This document shows, piece by piece, positions 8,764 to 17,581 of a stretch of DNA of 64,000 bases. Where the stretch lies: the NCBI RefSeq assembly GCF_026420865.1, contig NZ_JAPCWC010000012.1, positions 1-64,000 of the forward strand, given 5' to 3'. The DNA comes from Novosphingobium clariflavum. Its GTDB lineage: Bacteria; Pseudomonadota; Alphaproteobacteria; Sphingomonadales; Sphingomonadaceae. How positions within the stretch are numbered: the first letter of the stretch is position 1; the number at the start of each line of letters is the position of its first letter. Made by a program: the position numbers and the translations under genes. A model generated the notes under the pieces. It was not told where the DNA came from and did not search any database. It saw only the letters and a list, made by a program, of their open reading frames with translations.

Positions 8764-9729
8764 TTATGGGATGATACGAATGGCCTTGTCGTCGCGAACC
8801 ACCCGTCCGCCGACCATGGCCGCGCTCGCGGCGGCGAACCCGTTGATGTCGTCGGTGTGGAAGGAGCCGATCACGCGCCGGTCGGCAAAGGCGGGGTCCA
8901 CCACGATCTGTTCGACATGGTAGCCGTTGAATTCGGCCGCCGCCTCAGACAGCGGCACATCGTCGAAGACGATGCGCCCGTCGCGCCAGGCCAGTTGCCG
9001 GTCCGCCGCCTCGCCGTCGAGCGCTGCCACGGTGACCCCGGCATCGGTGATGCGCGCGTGGTGCCCGGCGGTGACGAATTCTCCTTCCGGTGCCCGGTCG
9101 GACCAGACCTTGACGGTCCCCTCGGTGACGATCACCTCCGTCGCCAGCGTGCCGCGGCGCACGCTGAAGGCGGTGCCCACGGCCTGCACGTTGACCGGGC
9201 CGGCCGTGACGGTGAACGGGCGGTCCGGCATCTTGGCGACCTGGAACCAGGCTTCTCCCCGGGTCAGGGCGACGTCGCGGCGCTGCTCGGTGAACGACAG
9301 GCGCAGTTCGCTGCCGGAATTGATGACCGCCAGCGAACCGTCGGCGAGCGGCATGCGCCTGATCTCGCCGGTATCGGTCCCCAGCGTGGTGGCGCGCGGC
9401 CAGAGCGAGAAGGACAGCGCCGCAACCAGTGCGGCGGCAATGCCCGAGCCGCCGAGCGCCAGCATCCGGCGGCGGCCCAAGGGCGCGCCCGCGAACGGCG
9501 CGGCGTCATCGTCATTGCCGGCGCGGTTCTGCTGCGCGGCGTCGCCGGCGCCATCGGTGCCGGCCAGCACGCGGCACCGGTCGAGCACGCTCATCGCGGC
9601 GCGCGCGCGCAGCAGCGCGCCCTGGTGGCGGCGATCCTGCGCCAGCCATGCGTCGAGCCGCGCCTGTTCGTCATTGTCGAGGCCGCGATCGATGGCGGCG
9701 GCCCATTGCGAGGCGATGTCGTCGATCAT
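8764..9729 (-). CDS. fecR: FecR-family anti-sigma factor
   Basis: An inner-membrane regulator of 321 aa. The N-terminal cytoplasmic part (DDIASQWAAAIDRGL and a DAWLAQDRRH block) binds the ECF sigma factor. One membrane helix lies at about residues 88-108 (GGSGIAAALVAALSFSLW). The periplasmic FecR domain follows, with RRMPLADGSLAVINSGSEL and AVGTAFSVR, which are the family hallmarks. It starts within the sigma gene (ATGA overlap at 9726-9729), so the two are translationally coupled. It should receive the signal from the STN domain of the TBDR encoded 89 bp downstream. Confidence 0.93.
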   Translation of the reverse strand: MIDDIASQWAAAIDRGLDNDEQARLDAWLAQDRRHQGALLRARAAMSVLDRCRVLAGTDGAGDAAQQNRAGNDDDAAPFAGAPLGRRRMLALGGSGIAAALVAALSFSLWPRATTLGTDTGEIRRMPLADGSLAVINSGSELRLSFTEQRRDVALTRGEAWFQVAKMPDRPFTVTAGPVNVQAVGTAFSVRRGTLATEVIVTEGTVKVWSDRAPEGEFVTAGHHARITDAGVTVAALDGEAADRQLAWRDGRIVFDDVPLSEAAAEFNGYHVEQIVVDPAFADRRVIGSFHTDDINGFAAASAAMVGGRVVRDDKAIRIIP

Positions 9730-10322
9730 GGCTGCTTGCGGACCTCGCGCCGGAGCCGGGCAGGTTTGCGGCGCAGCGGCATCTCGCTCTGCTCGTCTTC
9801 GGTCATCTGCTGCAGGATGCGGCGCAGCCCGCGCGCCACTTCGTTTTCGACGACGTTCTCGCTCAGGCCGAGCCGCGCCGCGATCTCGCGCTGGGGCACG
9901 TCCTCGATCTTGCGCAGGCGGAAGATCTGCCGCGCGCGTTCGGGCAGGGCGTCGATCAGCCGCTCCACGCGCTGGAGGGCGCTGCGCCCGGCCGCGATCC
10001 TCTCCGGCGAGAATTCATCCACCAGCACGTTTTCCATCTCGACCAGTCCGCTGGCCGCCTCGATCCGCACCACCCGCTCTCGCCGCAGCTGTTCGAGCAC
10101 GATGTTGCGCGCGGTGCGAAACAGGTATCGCGCCGGGTCGTCGATGTGATCGACACGGTCCAGCTGGGAAATGCGGCAATAGGCCTCCTGTACGACGTCA
10201 TCGACATCAATGGTCGGGAAGGCCGAACGCAGCCATTTGCGTAACGGCCGCTCATGGGGAAGTATATGACGGCCTACCCATCCGACCAGATGAAGCAGCC
10301 GTTCCTCTCCGTCATCCGTCAT
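9726..10322 (-). CDS. fecI: FecI-type ECF sigma factor
   Basis: A 198-aa ECF sigma factor. Region 2 contains DVDDVVQEAYCRI and PARYLFRTARNIVLEQLRRE. Region 4 contains LPERARQIFRLRKIEDVPQREIA and then the recognition helix with SENVVENEVARGLRRI. It would direct RNA polymerase to the promoter of the downstream TBDR operon after release by FecR. The Shine-Dalgarno sequence before the ATG at 10322 is weak. A basic tail (LRRKPARLRREVRKQP) extends past region 4. It is the first gene of the unit; the 200 bp upstream, before the neighbouring TBDR stop, would hold its promoter, but I could not assign boxes there. Confidence 0.93.
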   Translation of the reverse strand: MTDDGEERLLHLVGWVGRHILPHERPLRKWLRSAFPTIDVDDVVQEAYCRISQLDRVDHIDDPARYLFRTARNIVLEQLRRERVVRIEAASGLVEMENVLVDEFSPERIAAGRSALQRVERLIDALPERARQIFRLRKIEDVPQREIAARLGLSENVVENEVARGLRRILQQMTEDEQSEMPLRRKPARLRREVRKQP

Positions 10323-10520
10323 GCTGAAAAATCCGATTGGCCCGGCGCTGCGCGTGTCGGGCTTGGCGCCGCGTGCTTCCTCTATGCAAGGCAGCGGAGC
10401 GGTTCAAGCCCGCTCGGCATGCTTTGCGGGCAAGGACAGCATGCGCACGGGGACGGCATGCGCACGGGGCCGGGCCTACGGGCGGGAGCGGACGGTTGAC
10501 GGCGCCCGCTCCCCGGTTCG

Positions 10521-12989
10521 TCACTTGCGCAGCGTGAACGTCAGGCCAAGCGTGCGCGGCCGGAACGTGGTGTAGAGGAGCGGTGAGGTGTACTGCTCGT
10601 ATGTGGCGCAGGCCGCGCCGCTGCCCGCCGCGCAGCCCGTCCGGCCGTTCGAGCGGCCCAGTACGTCGGAGGAATTGAACAGGTTGTCGGCGAAGACCGA
10701 CAAGTCCCAGCCATCGCGGCCGAAGCCGGCGCGGGCGGTGACGAAGTCGGTGGCGCCGACCTGCCAGGTGTCGGGGTAGTAGCTCGCCGTCTCGGGCCCG
10801 GTGCCGTTCTGGTAGCTCGACGCGTGCTGATAACCGGCGCGCAGATAGGCTTCGAAACCGCCCACTTCGCGGGTGTAGTCGAGGTTGAGGTTGAGCCGGT
10901 AACGCGGCACCGGCAGCTTGTCGCCCTTGGCCACGTAGAGCGTGTTGCCCGGCGCATCACCGACAACGGCGCGGTCGTAATAGGCGTCGGTATAGGCGAA
11001 TTCGCCGCTGAGCGTCAGGCCTTCGAGCGGGCGGACGGCGCCCTGGATGTCGACACCGCGCGAGACGGCCTTGCCGCCGTTGATGACATAGCCGAAACCG
11101 CACGTCGGCAGGCCGTAGGAGACCTGGATGCGGCTCCAGTCGATGTAGAAGGCATTGGCGTCGAACGAGACCGCGCCGTTCGCGCTGCGGCCCTTGACGC
11201 CCGCTTCATAGCTCCACAGGTGGTCCGACTTGTAGGTGCCGGGCGTCGAAGTGATGCCGAGCATGTCGAGGTCGGCCTCGCAGCGCGCGGCCGGCGGCGG
11301 CTGGTTGACGCCGCCGACGCGGAATCCCTTGGAGGCAGTGGCGTAGAACATCGTGCGGCTGTCGAACTGGTATTGCAGGCCGAAGCGCGGGGTGACCGGG
11401 GTTTCCTTGACCTTGCCGTCGGTCAGGCCGCCGTTCGCGGTGGTCGGCACGGTATAGCCGGCGAAGAGCCCGGCCGTTTCCTGATGGTAGCTGAAGCTCT
11501 CGCGCGAGACGCGGGCGCCGGCGATGACCTTCAGCTTGTCGGTCACCTGATAGTTCACTTCGCCGAAGCCGGCGAGCGACTCTTCCTTGAGGTCCTGATC
11601 GCGGTGGTAGGTCACATTGCCGGGTTCGACATCGACGCCGAACACGTCGACCGGATCGATGCCCCAGACCGCCTGCGTGAGATCGGCGACATTGGCGACG
11701 ATGTGGTAGTTCGAATTGTTCTTGTAGTGCGAGAAGAACCCGCCGACGAGCCAGCCCAGCCGCGATCCGGGCTTGCTGGCCAGGCGCAGCTCCTGGGTGA
11801 AGCCGCTGCGGGTGTTCTCGTAGACCGGGGTGGAACTGTAGAGCGCCAGGTTGTGCACGAAGGGATAGCCGCCCTGGAAGTTGGCGGGCTCGACATAGGA
11901 ATAGTCGGCTTTACCCGTGGTGCGGTCATCGATGGTGGAGGAGATCGAGGTCACATCGGCAAAGCCGAGATCGCCCTCGACCTTGAGCGAGGGCACGAAG
12001 AAGCGCTGCTTGCGCGGCTGCTTTACGGAGCAGATCGCATTGGCGGCGTAGTCGTCCCCAACATTGCAGTTGTTGCCGCTCTGATACTTGCCGAACGTCG
12101 CGGCAGCATAAGTATAGCCGTCGATGGTAGTCGATGGGATCGAGGACCACTGCGCGTCGGAATCGTCCGAATGGTCGTAGGAGTAATAGAAGCTGGGCGT
12201 GATCTTCAGCCCCGCATCGGGTTCGAACAGCAGCGCGGCGCGGTAGGACCCGGCCTGCGCGCTGTTGGTGTTCTTCTCGATCACGTCGCCGGTGAAGCGG
12301 CTCACGTGGTCGATATAGCCGGCGGTGTGCTGCACATCGCCGCTGACGCGCAGGGCGAGGGTGCCGGGGATCAGCGGGTAGCTCATGGCCACCCCTTGAC
12401 CGAAGCTGACCCCGCCCGACTTGGTGCTGGCCACTTCGGAACGGGCGTAGAGCGTGACTTTTTCAAGATCCGGTTCGGGCGTGATGAAGCGGATCGCGCC
12501 GCCTAGCGACGAGCCGCCGAACAGCGTGCCCTGCGGGCCGCGCAGGACTTCGACGCGTTCAAGGTCGAACAAGTGGGGGATCGGCGTGCCGCTGCCGGAG
12601 ATGCCTATGGCATTGCGCTTTTGCAGCGGCACATCGTCCACGTAGATGCCGGTGGTCGCCGCGCCGCTGGACGAGGCGATGCCGCGGATCGAGATGTTGG
12701 GAATGCGGTCGGCCGAGGCGTCGCTCTGGATCGACAGACCGGGAACCACGCGCACGATATCGGCAAAGCTGCGGATGTTCGCCTGGTCCATGGTGTCCTG
12801 CGACAGCACGGAAATGCTGATCGGCACGCGGCTGAGCGGGGTGCTCTGCTTGGTAGCGGTGACGACGATGTCCATGCCGGTGCTGTCCGGCGCGGATGGC
12901 GCATCGGCAGCCTGGGCGAAACAGGGCGTGGAAACGAGGATCGTGGTGGACCCGAGCAGGGTCTGGAGCAGGCGATAACGCAGGCGCAT
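10521..12989 (-). CDS. TonB-dependent receptor (no STN domain)
   Basis: An outer-membrane receptor of 822 aa. A signal peptide ends CFAQA (about residue 27), then the TonB-box-like DIVVTATK, and a plug with GLSIQSDAS, SIRGIASSS, VYVDDVPL-type sequence and VEVLRGPQGTLFGGSSLGGAI. The barrel ends in LGLTFTLRK rather than a terminal Phe. GAGGG is 8 nt before the ATG. Without an STN domain it is controlled by ordinary promoters. A palindrome TTAACGCGTTAA lies 139 bp upstream, the same site that flanks the aminotransferase/peptidase promoters, so it probably belongs to that regulon. The substrate is unknown; peptides or peptide-derived compounds are suggested by the neighbours. Confidence 0.9.
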   Translation of the reverse strand: MRLRYRLLQTLLGSTTILVSTPCFAQAADAPSAPDSTGMDIVVTATKQSTPLSRVPISISVLSQDTMDQANIRSFADIVRVVPGLSIQSDASADRIPNISIRGIASSSGAATTGIYVDDVPLQKRNAIGISGSGTPIPHLFDLERVEVLRGPQGTLFGGSSLGGAIRFITPEPDLEKVTLYARSEVASTKSGGVSFGQGVAMSYPLIPGTLALRVSGDVQHTAGYIDHVSRFTGDVIEKNTNSAQAGSYRAALLFEPDAGLKITPSFYYSYDHSDDSDAQWSSIPSTTIDGYTYAAATFGKYQSGNNCNVGDDYAANAICSVKQPRKQRFFVPSLKVEGDLGFADVTSISSTIDDRTTGKADYSYVEPANFQGGYPFVHNLALYSSTPVYENTRSGFTQELRLASKPGSRLGWLVGGFFSHYKNNSNYHIVANVADLTQAVWGIDPVDVFGVDVEPGNVTYHRDQDLKEESLAGFGEVNYQVTDKLKVIAGARVSRESFSYHQETAGLFAGYTVPTTANGGLTDGKVKETPVTPRFGLQYQFDSRTMFYATASKGFRVGGVNQPPPAARCEADLDMLGITSTPGTYKSDHLWSYEAGVKGRSANGAVSFDANAFYIDWSRIQVSYGLPTCGFGYVINGGKAVSRGVDIQGAVRPLEGLTLSGEFAYTDAYYDRAVVGDAPGNTLYVAKGDKLPVPRYRLNLNLDYTREVGGFEAYLRAGYQHASSYQNGTGPETASYYPDTWQVGATDFVTARAGFGRDGWDLSVFADNLFNSSDVLGRSNGRTGCAAGSGAACATYEQYTSPLLYTTFRPRTLGLTFTLRK

Positions 12990-13127
12990 AGCAAATCCCT
13001 CATGCAGATGAGCATGCCCGAAGGCGGACGATATGTTCCTGCTGCGCCCGGGAAGCGTTGTGGCCGCTTCTTTCCGGAAATCTCTGGTTTTTATGGATTG
13101 GCGACCGCTGTGAGTCGCAGGATTAAG

Positions 13128-13139
13128 TTAACGCGTTAA
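13128..13139. promoter_or_regulatory. palindromic operator site 1
   Basis: A perfect 12-bp palindrome TTAACGCGTTAA that overlaps the stop codon of the MFS gene and lies about 140 bp upstream of the TBDR start at 12989. The extended minus-strand form ATTTAACGCGTTAACT matches the other two sites (17417-17432 and 17526-17541) at 13-14 of 16 positions. Its AT-rich ends stand out against the GC-rich background. Confidence 0.65.
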
Positions 13140-14515
13140 ATGGTTTGCGCAAGGGGCAAACTGGCGTCGGCAGTGCCGGAAATGGCGTTTGCGCGGGGGG
13201 TATCGTCTGCGCTCACTTCCGCCAGGCGGCGGCGATATTCCTTGAGGCCGATGCTCAGGAGCAGGACGGCGAGCGGGCCGACCGCCAGCGCCGATACCGA
13301 CAGCGACAAGCCCAGCGCGTGCTCGTCGTGCAGCACGAAATCGTTGATGAGCGCGGGCAGCACCGGACCAAGCGTGACACCGACAACGCCTGTCGTGAAC
13401 AGGAACAGTGCGCCAAGCTGGCCGCGCAGCCGGTCCGGCGCGACGATCTGGATCGCCGCCGGGATCAGCACCGGGGTGAAGCCGCCGAGGAACTTGAGCG
13501 GCAGCAGCATGAGCCCCATCGCAAAGCCATTGGGCAGCAGCGGCATGGCGATGGCGGGAACGGTCGCCAGCGCGGCGGACCATGCCGTCAGCCGCAGGCA
13601 GGCGTCGCTCCGGCCGCGCGCGATCATCCGGCTCGACAGCCAGCCCGCCGCCAGCATGCCGAGCGGTCCGGCGGTCAGCGAGGTCACGCCGTTGACATGC
13701 CCGGTCTGCGCCGCGTCCCAGCCGAGCTTGCGGATGAACAGCTCGGGATACCACGCATCCATGCTGCTCAGCACCGAAAGCACGGCCGAGCCCAGGAACA
13801 GCGAGATGGCCATCAGCGGGTAACGCCGCAGCAGGGCCCAGATCGCGGCGGGGGCGGAGCGGTCGCTTTCGCTGAGAGCGGGGCGGCGCGCGGGTTCGCG
13901 CAGCGTCAGCATCCACAGCGACACCAGCAAGCCCGGCGCGCCGACGACAAGGAACACCAGATGCCAGGACCGCGTGGCGCCGAGGATCGGCAACACCACG
14001 TCGGGAGTGCGATGGATGGCCTCGACGATCGAGCCGCCCAGCATCATCGCCGTGCCCGCGCCGATGTAGATGCCGATGGCATAGAGGCTCATCGCGCGGG
14101 GCAGGCGGGAACGGTCGAAACTGTCGGACAGCATAGAGTAGGCGGATGGCGAGAGGGTCGCCTCGCCCACGCCCACGCCGATGCGGGTGAACAGCAGCGC
14201 CGGGAAGGTCCGTGCAGTGCCGCAGAGCATCGTCATCAGGCTCCACAAGGCGATGCCGCCTGCGATCAGCTTCTTGCGCGAAACCCGGTCTGCCAGCCAG
14301 CCGATCGGCAGGCCCATCACGGTGTAGAAGATGCCGAACGCTCCGCCTGTCAGCATCGCGAACTGGGTGTCGGTGATGGCGAGGTCGGCCTTGATCGGGC
14401 CGACCATCAGGTTGAGGATCTGGCGGTCGAGGAACGAGAAAGTATAGGCCACCATCAGGACGGCGGTGACGTACCAGCCGTAGCGGGGCGTAGCGGGGGC
14501 GTTCGCGTTCGTCAT
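13136..14515 (-). CDS. MFS transporter (spinster-like)
   Basis: A 459-aa permease with 12 predicted membrane segments. YTFSFLDRQILNLM in helix 1 and the loop GLPIGWLADRVSRKK (the MFS signature between helices 2 and 3) are clear. The FLDR-Q-I-L pattern is common in the spinster-like/anion symporter MFS branch of sphingomonads, which often neighbours TBDR genes. The start at 14515 is chosen for the AAGGAAA upstream; the longer ATG at 14611 would overlap the TPP enzyme gene. It is the third gene of a minus-strand operon after the aminotransferase and TPP-dependent enzyme, so it probably imports the amino acid or oxo acid they process. Confidence 0.88.
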   Translation of the reverse strand: MTNANAPATPRYGWYVTAVLMVAYTFSFLDRQILNLMVGPIKADLAITDTQFAMLTGGAFGIFYTVMGLPIGWLADRVSRKKLIAGGIALWSLMTMLCGTARTFPALLFTRIGVGVGEATLSPSAYSMLSDSFDRSRLPRAMSLYAIGIYIGAGTAMMLGGSIVEAIHRTPDVVLPILGATRSWHLVFLVVGAPGLLVSLWMLTLREPARRPALSESDRSAPAAIWALLRRYPLMAISLFLGSAVLSVLSSMDAWYPELFIRKLGWDAAQTGHVNGVTSLTAGPLGMLAAGWLSSRMIARGRSDACLRLTAWSAALATVPAIAMPLLPNGFAMGLMLLPLKFLGGFTPVLIPAAIQIVAPDRLRGQLGALFLFTTGVVGVTLGPVLPALINDFVLHDEHALGLSLSVSALAVGPLAVLLLSIGLKEYRRRLAEVSADDTPRANAISGTADASLPLAQTI

Positions 14516-14532
14516 GATGGACAGTTTCCTTC

Positions 14533-16233
14533 TCAGACCGTTTCCGGTTCGCCAAGAGGATTGGCGGGCACTTCGAAGCCGATCGGCACGAAATCGTGGA
14601 TCAGCCCCCATGGACTGGGCATTGCCCCCACGGTAACGGTGATGAGGGCAGGGCCGCCGCGCTTCTGTGCCTCTTCAAGGGCGTTCAGCAGGCCTTCTGG
14701 GCTGTCTGTGTTGCACTCGGGAATGCCGTAGGCGCGGGCCAGCAGGGCGAAATCGGGGTTGGTGAGTTCGACCGCGAATTCCTTGCCGAACGTGGCGTTC
14801 TGGATGCGGCGGACATTGCCGTAGTGCCCGTCGACAAAAACGACGATGGAAATCGCGCACTGGTCGCGCGCAGCGGTCGCCAGTTCCTGCATGCCCCAGG
14901 CGAAACCGCCGTCGCCGTTGATCGAGACGACGCGGTTTTCGGGATTGCCGTGCGCAGCGCCCAGCGCGGTGTTGAAACCATAGCCCAAGGTGCCCTGATA
15001 GCCCGGCGTCACATAGCGGCGGGGACCATGGACGGGAAAGCCGATGGTCGAATAGTAGCCGATCTGCGTCAGTTCGCTGACGAGGATGTCCTCGTCCGCC
15101 ATGCCTGCGCGCAAGGCCTGGGCGAAGCTCCATTGCGGCTGGATTTGCTGCAATTGCTCGGCGGCCCAGCGTTTTACCGGCGCGCCGCGATCGGTTGCAG
15201 CTTGGTGCTTGCGTTCGGGCAGGGCGGCCAGCAGGGCTTCGGCAGTCAGCCGCACGTCGGCGGCGATGGAAAGGCCGTCGCTCCGGGGCCCGCTTGCGTG
15301 GCCTTCATCGAGATTGACGTAGATGTAGCGCGTTGCCTCAAGGGCGTAGCTGGCCTGCCCCAAAGCATTGACGAAACGGCTTCCGAGCACCAGCACGACG
15401 TCGGCATGGGGCATCACCGCGCGCCCGCCGAGCGTTGTCAGCGCCAGCGGATGGCGATCGTCGAGCACGCCGCGACCGCCTTCGGTCATGACCACGGGGG
15501 CCTGAAGCTGCTCTGCCAGGGCGCGGATGGCCTCGCTGGCGCCCGCCGCCGCCGCGCCGCCGCCGGCCTGAATGACCGGGAAGCGGGCGTTGGCGAGCAG
15601 TGTCGCGGCCTGTTCGATCCTATCGCTGTCCGGAGCCGTGGGGGCTTCCGGCGCGCGCGGATAGGTCAAGCTGGCCGCCACGGCCTGCAGGACGTCCGCC
15701 GGAAGTTCGATGGCGACGGGGCGAGGGTGCCCGCTGCGCAGTTCGGCGAAAGCTTCATGTACAAGGCGCGCAACGTCCTCGGGGCGTTCGGCAAGGGCAT
15801 GCCACTTGCACAGTCCGCGCAGGATCGCGCTCTGGTCGGGCAATTCGTGGAGCAGACCGTGCCCCTTGCCGATCGCGCCGGAATCGATCTGGCCAACGAG
15901 GAACAGCACGCGCGAGGAGCAGGCATAAGCCGTGGCGATGCCGGACAGCGCGTTGAGCATGCCGGGTCCCGGCACCACCATGCAGACCCCTTCCTTGCCG
16001 GTGGTGCGGGCATAACCATCGGCCATGTAGGAGGCGGCCTGTTCGTGGCGCGGCACGACGAAATCGATGCGATCCGCGTTCGCGCGCAGCGCCTCGACCG
16101 CCCAGTCGAGCTGGATTCCGGGAATGCCGAAGACCTTGGTGACGCCTTCCGCGATCAACTGCTCGACCAGCGCCTCACCGCCTGTGCGCATGCGATGGCT
16201 GGTGCTATTGCTAGTATCGAAGTCCATTTTCAT
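14533..16233 (-). CDS. TPP-dependent acetolactate-synthase-like enzyme
   Basis: A 566-aa thiamine-diphosphate enzyme. The N-terminal Pyr domain has GVTKVFGIPG and the catalytic Glu in PRHEQAASYMADGYAR. A central domain of about residues 200-330 follows. The C-terminal PP domain has GDGGFAWGMQEL followed by GNVRRIQ, the metal/TDP-binding region. This architecture covers acetolactate synthase, benzoylformate decarboxylase and 2-oxo-acid decarboxylases. No regulatory subunit gene is nearby, which argues against biosynthetic acetolactate synthase. Its ATG overlaps the stop of the aminotransferase gene (ATGA), so it may act on the 2-oxo acid produced by that enzyme, for example by decarboxylation. 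The substrate is inferred only. Confidence 0.82.
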   Translation of the reverse strand: MKMDFDTSNSTSHRMRTGGEALVEQLIAEGVTKVFGIPGIQLDWAVEALRANADRIDFVVPRHEQAASYMADGYARTTGKEGVCMVVPGPGMLNALSGIATAYACSSRVLFLVGQIDSGAIGKGHGLLHELPDQSAILRGLCKWHALAERPEDVARLVHEAFAELRSGHPRPVAIELPADVLQAVAASLTYPRAPEAPTAPDSDRIEQAATLLANARFPVIQAGGGAAAAGASEAIRALAEQLQAPVVMTEGGRGVLDDRHPLALTTLGGRAVMPHADVVLVLGSRFVNALGQASYALEATRYIYVNLDEGHASGPRSDGLSIAADVRLTAEALLAALPERKHQAATDRGAPVKRWAAEQLQQIQPQWSFAQALRAGMADEDILVSELTQIGYYSTIGFPVHGPRRYVTPGYQGTLGYGFNTALGAAHGNPENRVVSINGDGGFAWGMQELATAARDQCAISIVVFVDGHYGNVRRIQNATFGKEFAVELTNPDFALLARAYGIPECNTDSPEGLLNALEEAQKRGGPALITVTVGAMPSPWGLIHDFVPIGFEVPANPLGEPETV

Positions 16234-17345
16234 ACCTTTTGCCGGGCTGCTGCGTGCACTTCGTCAAGCGCGGCGAGGAAGCGGTCGGTCTCTGCGGGCA
16301 GGCCGATCGACACGCGCAGCCACTCCTGAAGGCCGTAGCCGTCGACCGGGCGGACGATCACGCCCTGTCGCATCAGCCGATCCGCCAATTCCGCCCCGGC
16401 GCCGACATGCAGCAGCAGGAAGTTGCCCGCCGAAGGCAGGAAGGCGATGTCGCGGCGGGTGAGTTCGAGTGCGAGGCGTGCCCGTTCCTGGGCATTTTCG
16501 ATGCGTGAGCGTTCGGCAAAGGCGGTGTCGGCCAGTGCGGCGACGGCAGCGACCTGGGCAGCGGCGCTGACCGAGAACGGCACCTGCAGGCGGCGCAGCA
16601 CTCCGAGCAGGTCCGGATCCCCCAGCGCATAGCCCACGCGCAGCCCGGCCAGGCCGTGGATCTTCGAGAACGTGCGCATCACCAGCAGGTTGCGGCGGCG
16701 CCGGAGCGCCGCGACGGAATCGAAACGCAGCGCGGGCTCGACATATTCGCAGTAGGCATCGTCGATCACCAGCAGCACGTGTTCCGGCAGCGCATCGACG
16801 AAACGGTCGAGCGCATCCGGCGCGATCAGGGTGCCGGTCGGGTTGTTGGGCGAGGCGAGGAACAGCACGGTGGTGCGCTCGGTCACGGCATCGAGCAGCG
16901 CGTCGAGATCGACGGCGAAATCCTGTGCAGGCACGAACAGGCCTTGCGCGCCCACCGACATGGCCGCGCCGATATAGGCCTGGAAGGAGTACTGCGGGAT
17001 GATCGCTGCGCGTCCGGGTTCCAGGAAAGCGCGGGCGACGAGCTGGATGATCTCGCTCGATCCGGCCGCGGGCAGGACCTGGGCCGGTTCGACGCCGTTC
17101 GCAGCGGCGAGGGCATGAGTCAGTTCGTAGCAGTCGAAATCGGGATAGAGGTTCACGCCCGAGGCCAGCGCGGTCAGCGCCTGGCTCACCTTGGGCGAGC
17201 AGCCGAGCGGGTTTTCGTTGGAGGCGATCTTGACGATGGTCGCCGGGGCGAGACCGAACTCGCGCGCGACATCGTCTATCGGGCGGCCCGGCGGGTAGGG
17301 CGGGATTGCCCGGACATGCGGCAGGGCCGTGTCGATCTTGGACAT
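16230..17345 (-). CDS. HisC-like PLP aminotransferase (class I/II)
   Basis: A fold-type I aminotransferase of 371 aa, close in pattern to histidinol-phosphate/aromatic aminotransferases. IASNENPLGCSPK is the N-terminal HisC hallmark, FLASPNNPTGT and IDDAYCEYV bind PLP, and RTFSKIHGLAGLRVGY contains the Schiff-base Lys. The start at 17345 is chosen for the position of the conserved N-terminus. Other his genes are absent and the partners are a TPP enzyme and a permease, so catabolic transamination of an aromatic or related amino acid is more likely than histidine synthesis. The promoter faces operator site 2 (17419-17430), 74 bp upstream. Confidence 0.88.
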   Translation of the reverse strand: MSKIDTALPHVRAIPPYPPGRPIDDVAREFGLAPATIVKIASNENPLGCSPKVSQALTALASGVNLYPDFDCYELTHALAAANGVEPAQVLPAAGSSEIIQLVARAFLEPGRAAIIPQYSFQAYIGAAMSVGAQGLFVPAQDFAVDLDALLDAVTERTTVLFLASPNNPTGTLIAPDALDRFVDALPEHVLLVIDDAYCEYVEPALRFDSVAALRRRRNLLVMRTFSKIHGLAGLRVGYALGDPDLLGVLRRLQVPFSVSAAAQVAAVAALADTAFAERSRIENAQERARLALELTRRDIAFLPSAGNFLLLHVGAGAELADRLMRQGVIVRPVDGYGLQEWLRVSIGLPAETDRFLAALDEVHAAARQKV

Positions 17346-17418
17346 TGTGAAGGGCTCCGTGTCATTCGCGGGGCAGGGCCAGTCCCTTCGTGGGGACGCC
17401 TGCATGCACCAGATACAT

Positions 17419-17430
17419 TTAACACGTTAA
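17419..17430. promoter_or_regulatory. palindromic operator site 2
   Basis: TTAACACGTTAA, one base away from the perfect palindrome of sites 1 and 3. The 16-mer ATTTAACACGTTAATC at 17417-17432 matches the minus strand of site 3 at 15 of 16 positions, in the opposite orientation. It lies 74 bp before the aminotransferase start. Confidence 0.68.
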
Positions 17431-17527
17431 TCAAAATGAGGTGGCAGGCAAGGGGAAATTTGGGCCTTGGTTCTCTTCCCGCCGTCCACCTGACCGCCAG
17501 CGACAAAATGCCCGGATTGGCTATTGA

Positions 17528-17539
17528 TTAACGCGTTAA
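17528..17539. promoter_or_regulatory. palindromic operator site 3
   Basis: A perfect TTAACGCGTTAA, 42 bp upstream of the first S10 peptidase start codon. Its centre is 109 bp from that of site 2, so the two sites sit head to head across the divergent aminotransferase/peptidase promoter region. This arrangement suits one dimeric repressor controlling both directions. Confidence 0.7.
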
Positions 17540-17581
17540 ATTACATAACAACTACGTGATTCGTATTAAGGAGGGCCGGTC

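Noticed and set aside
6452..8923. An 823-codon open frame on the plus strand across the STN-type TBDR
   Set aside because: Low-complexity Val/Gly/Ala-rich translation with no start signal; the TBDR on the minus strand explains the region.
14533..16233. Annotation of the TPP enzyme as acetolactate synthase ilvB
   Set aside because: No ilvN or ilvC neighbour, and the operon context is catabolic; the fold covers several decarboxylases and ligases.
16230..17345. Annotation of the aminotransferase as histidine-biosynthetic hisC
   Set aside because: No other his gene is present, and the partners are a TPP enzyme, a permease and operator-linked peptidases; family membership alone does not set the substrate.
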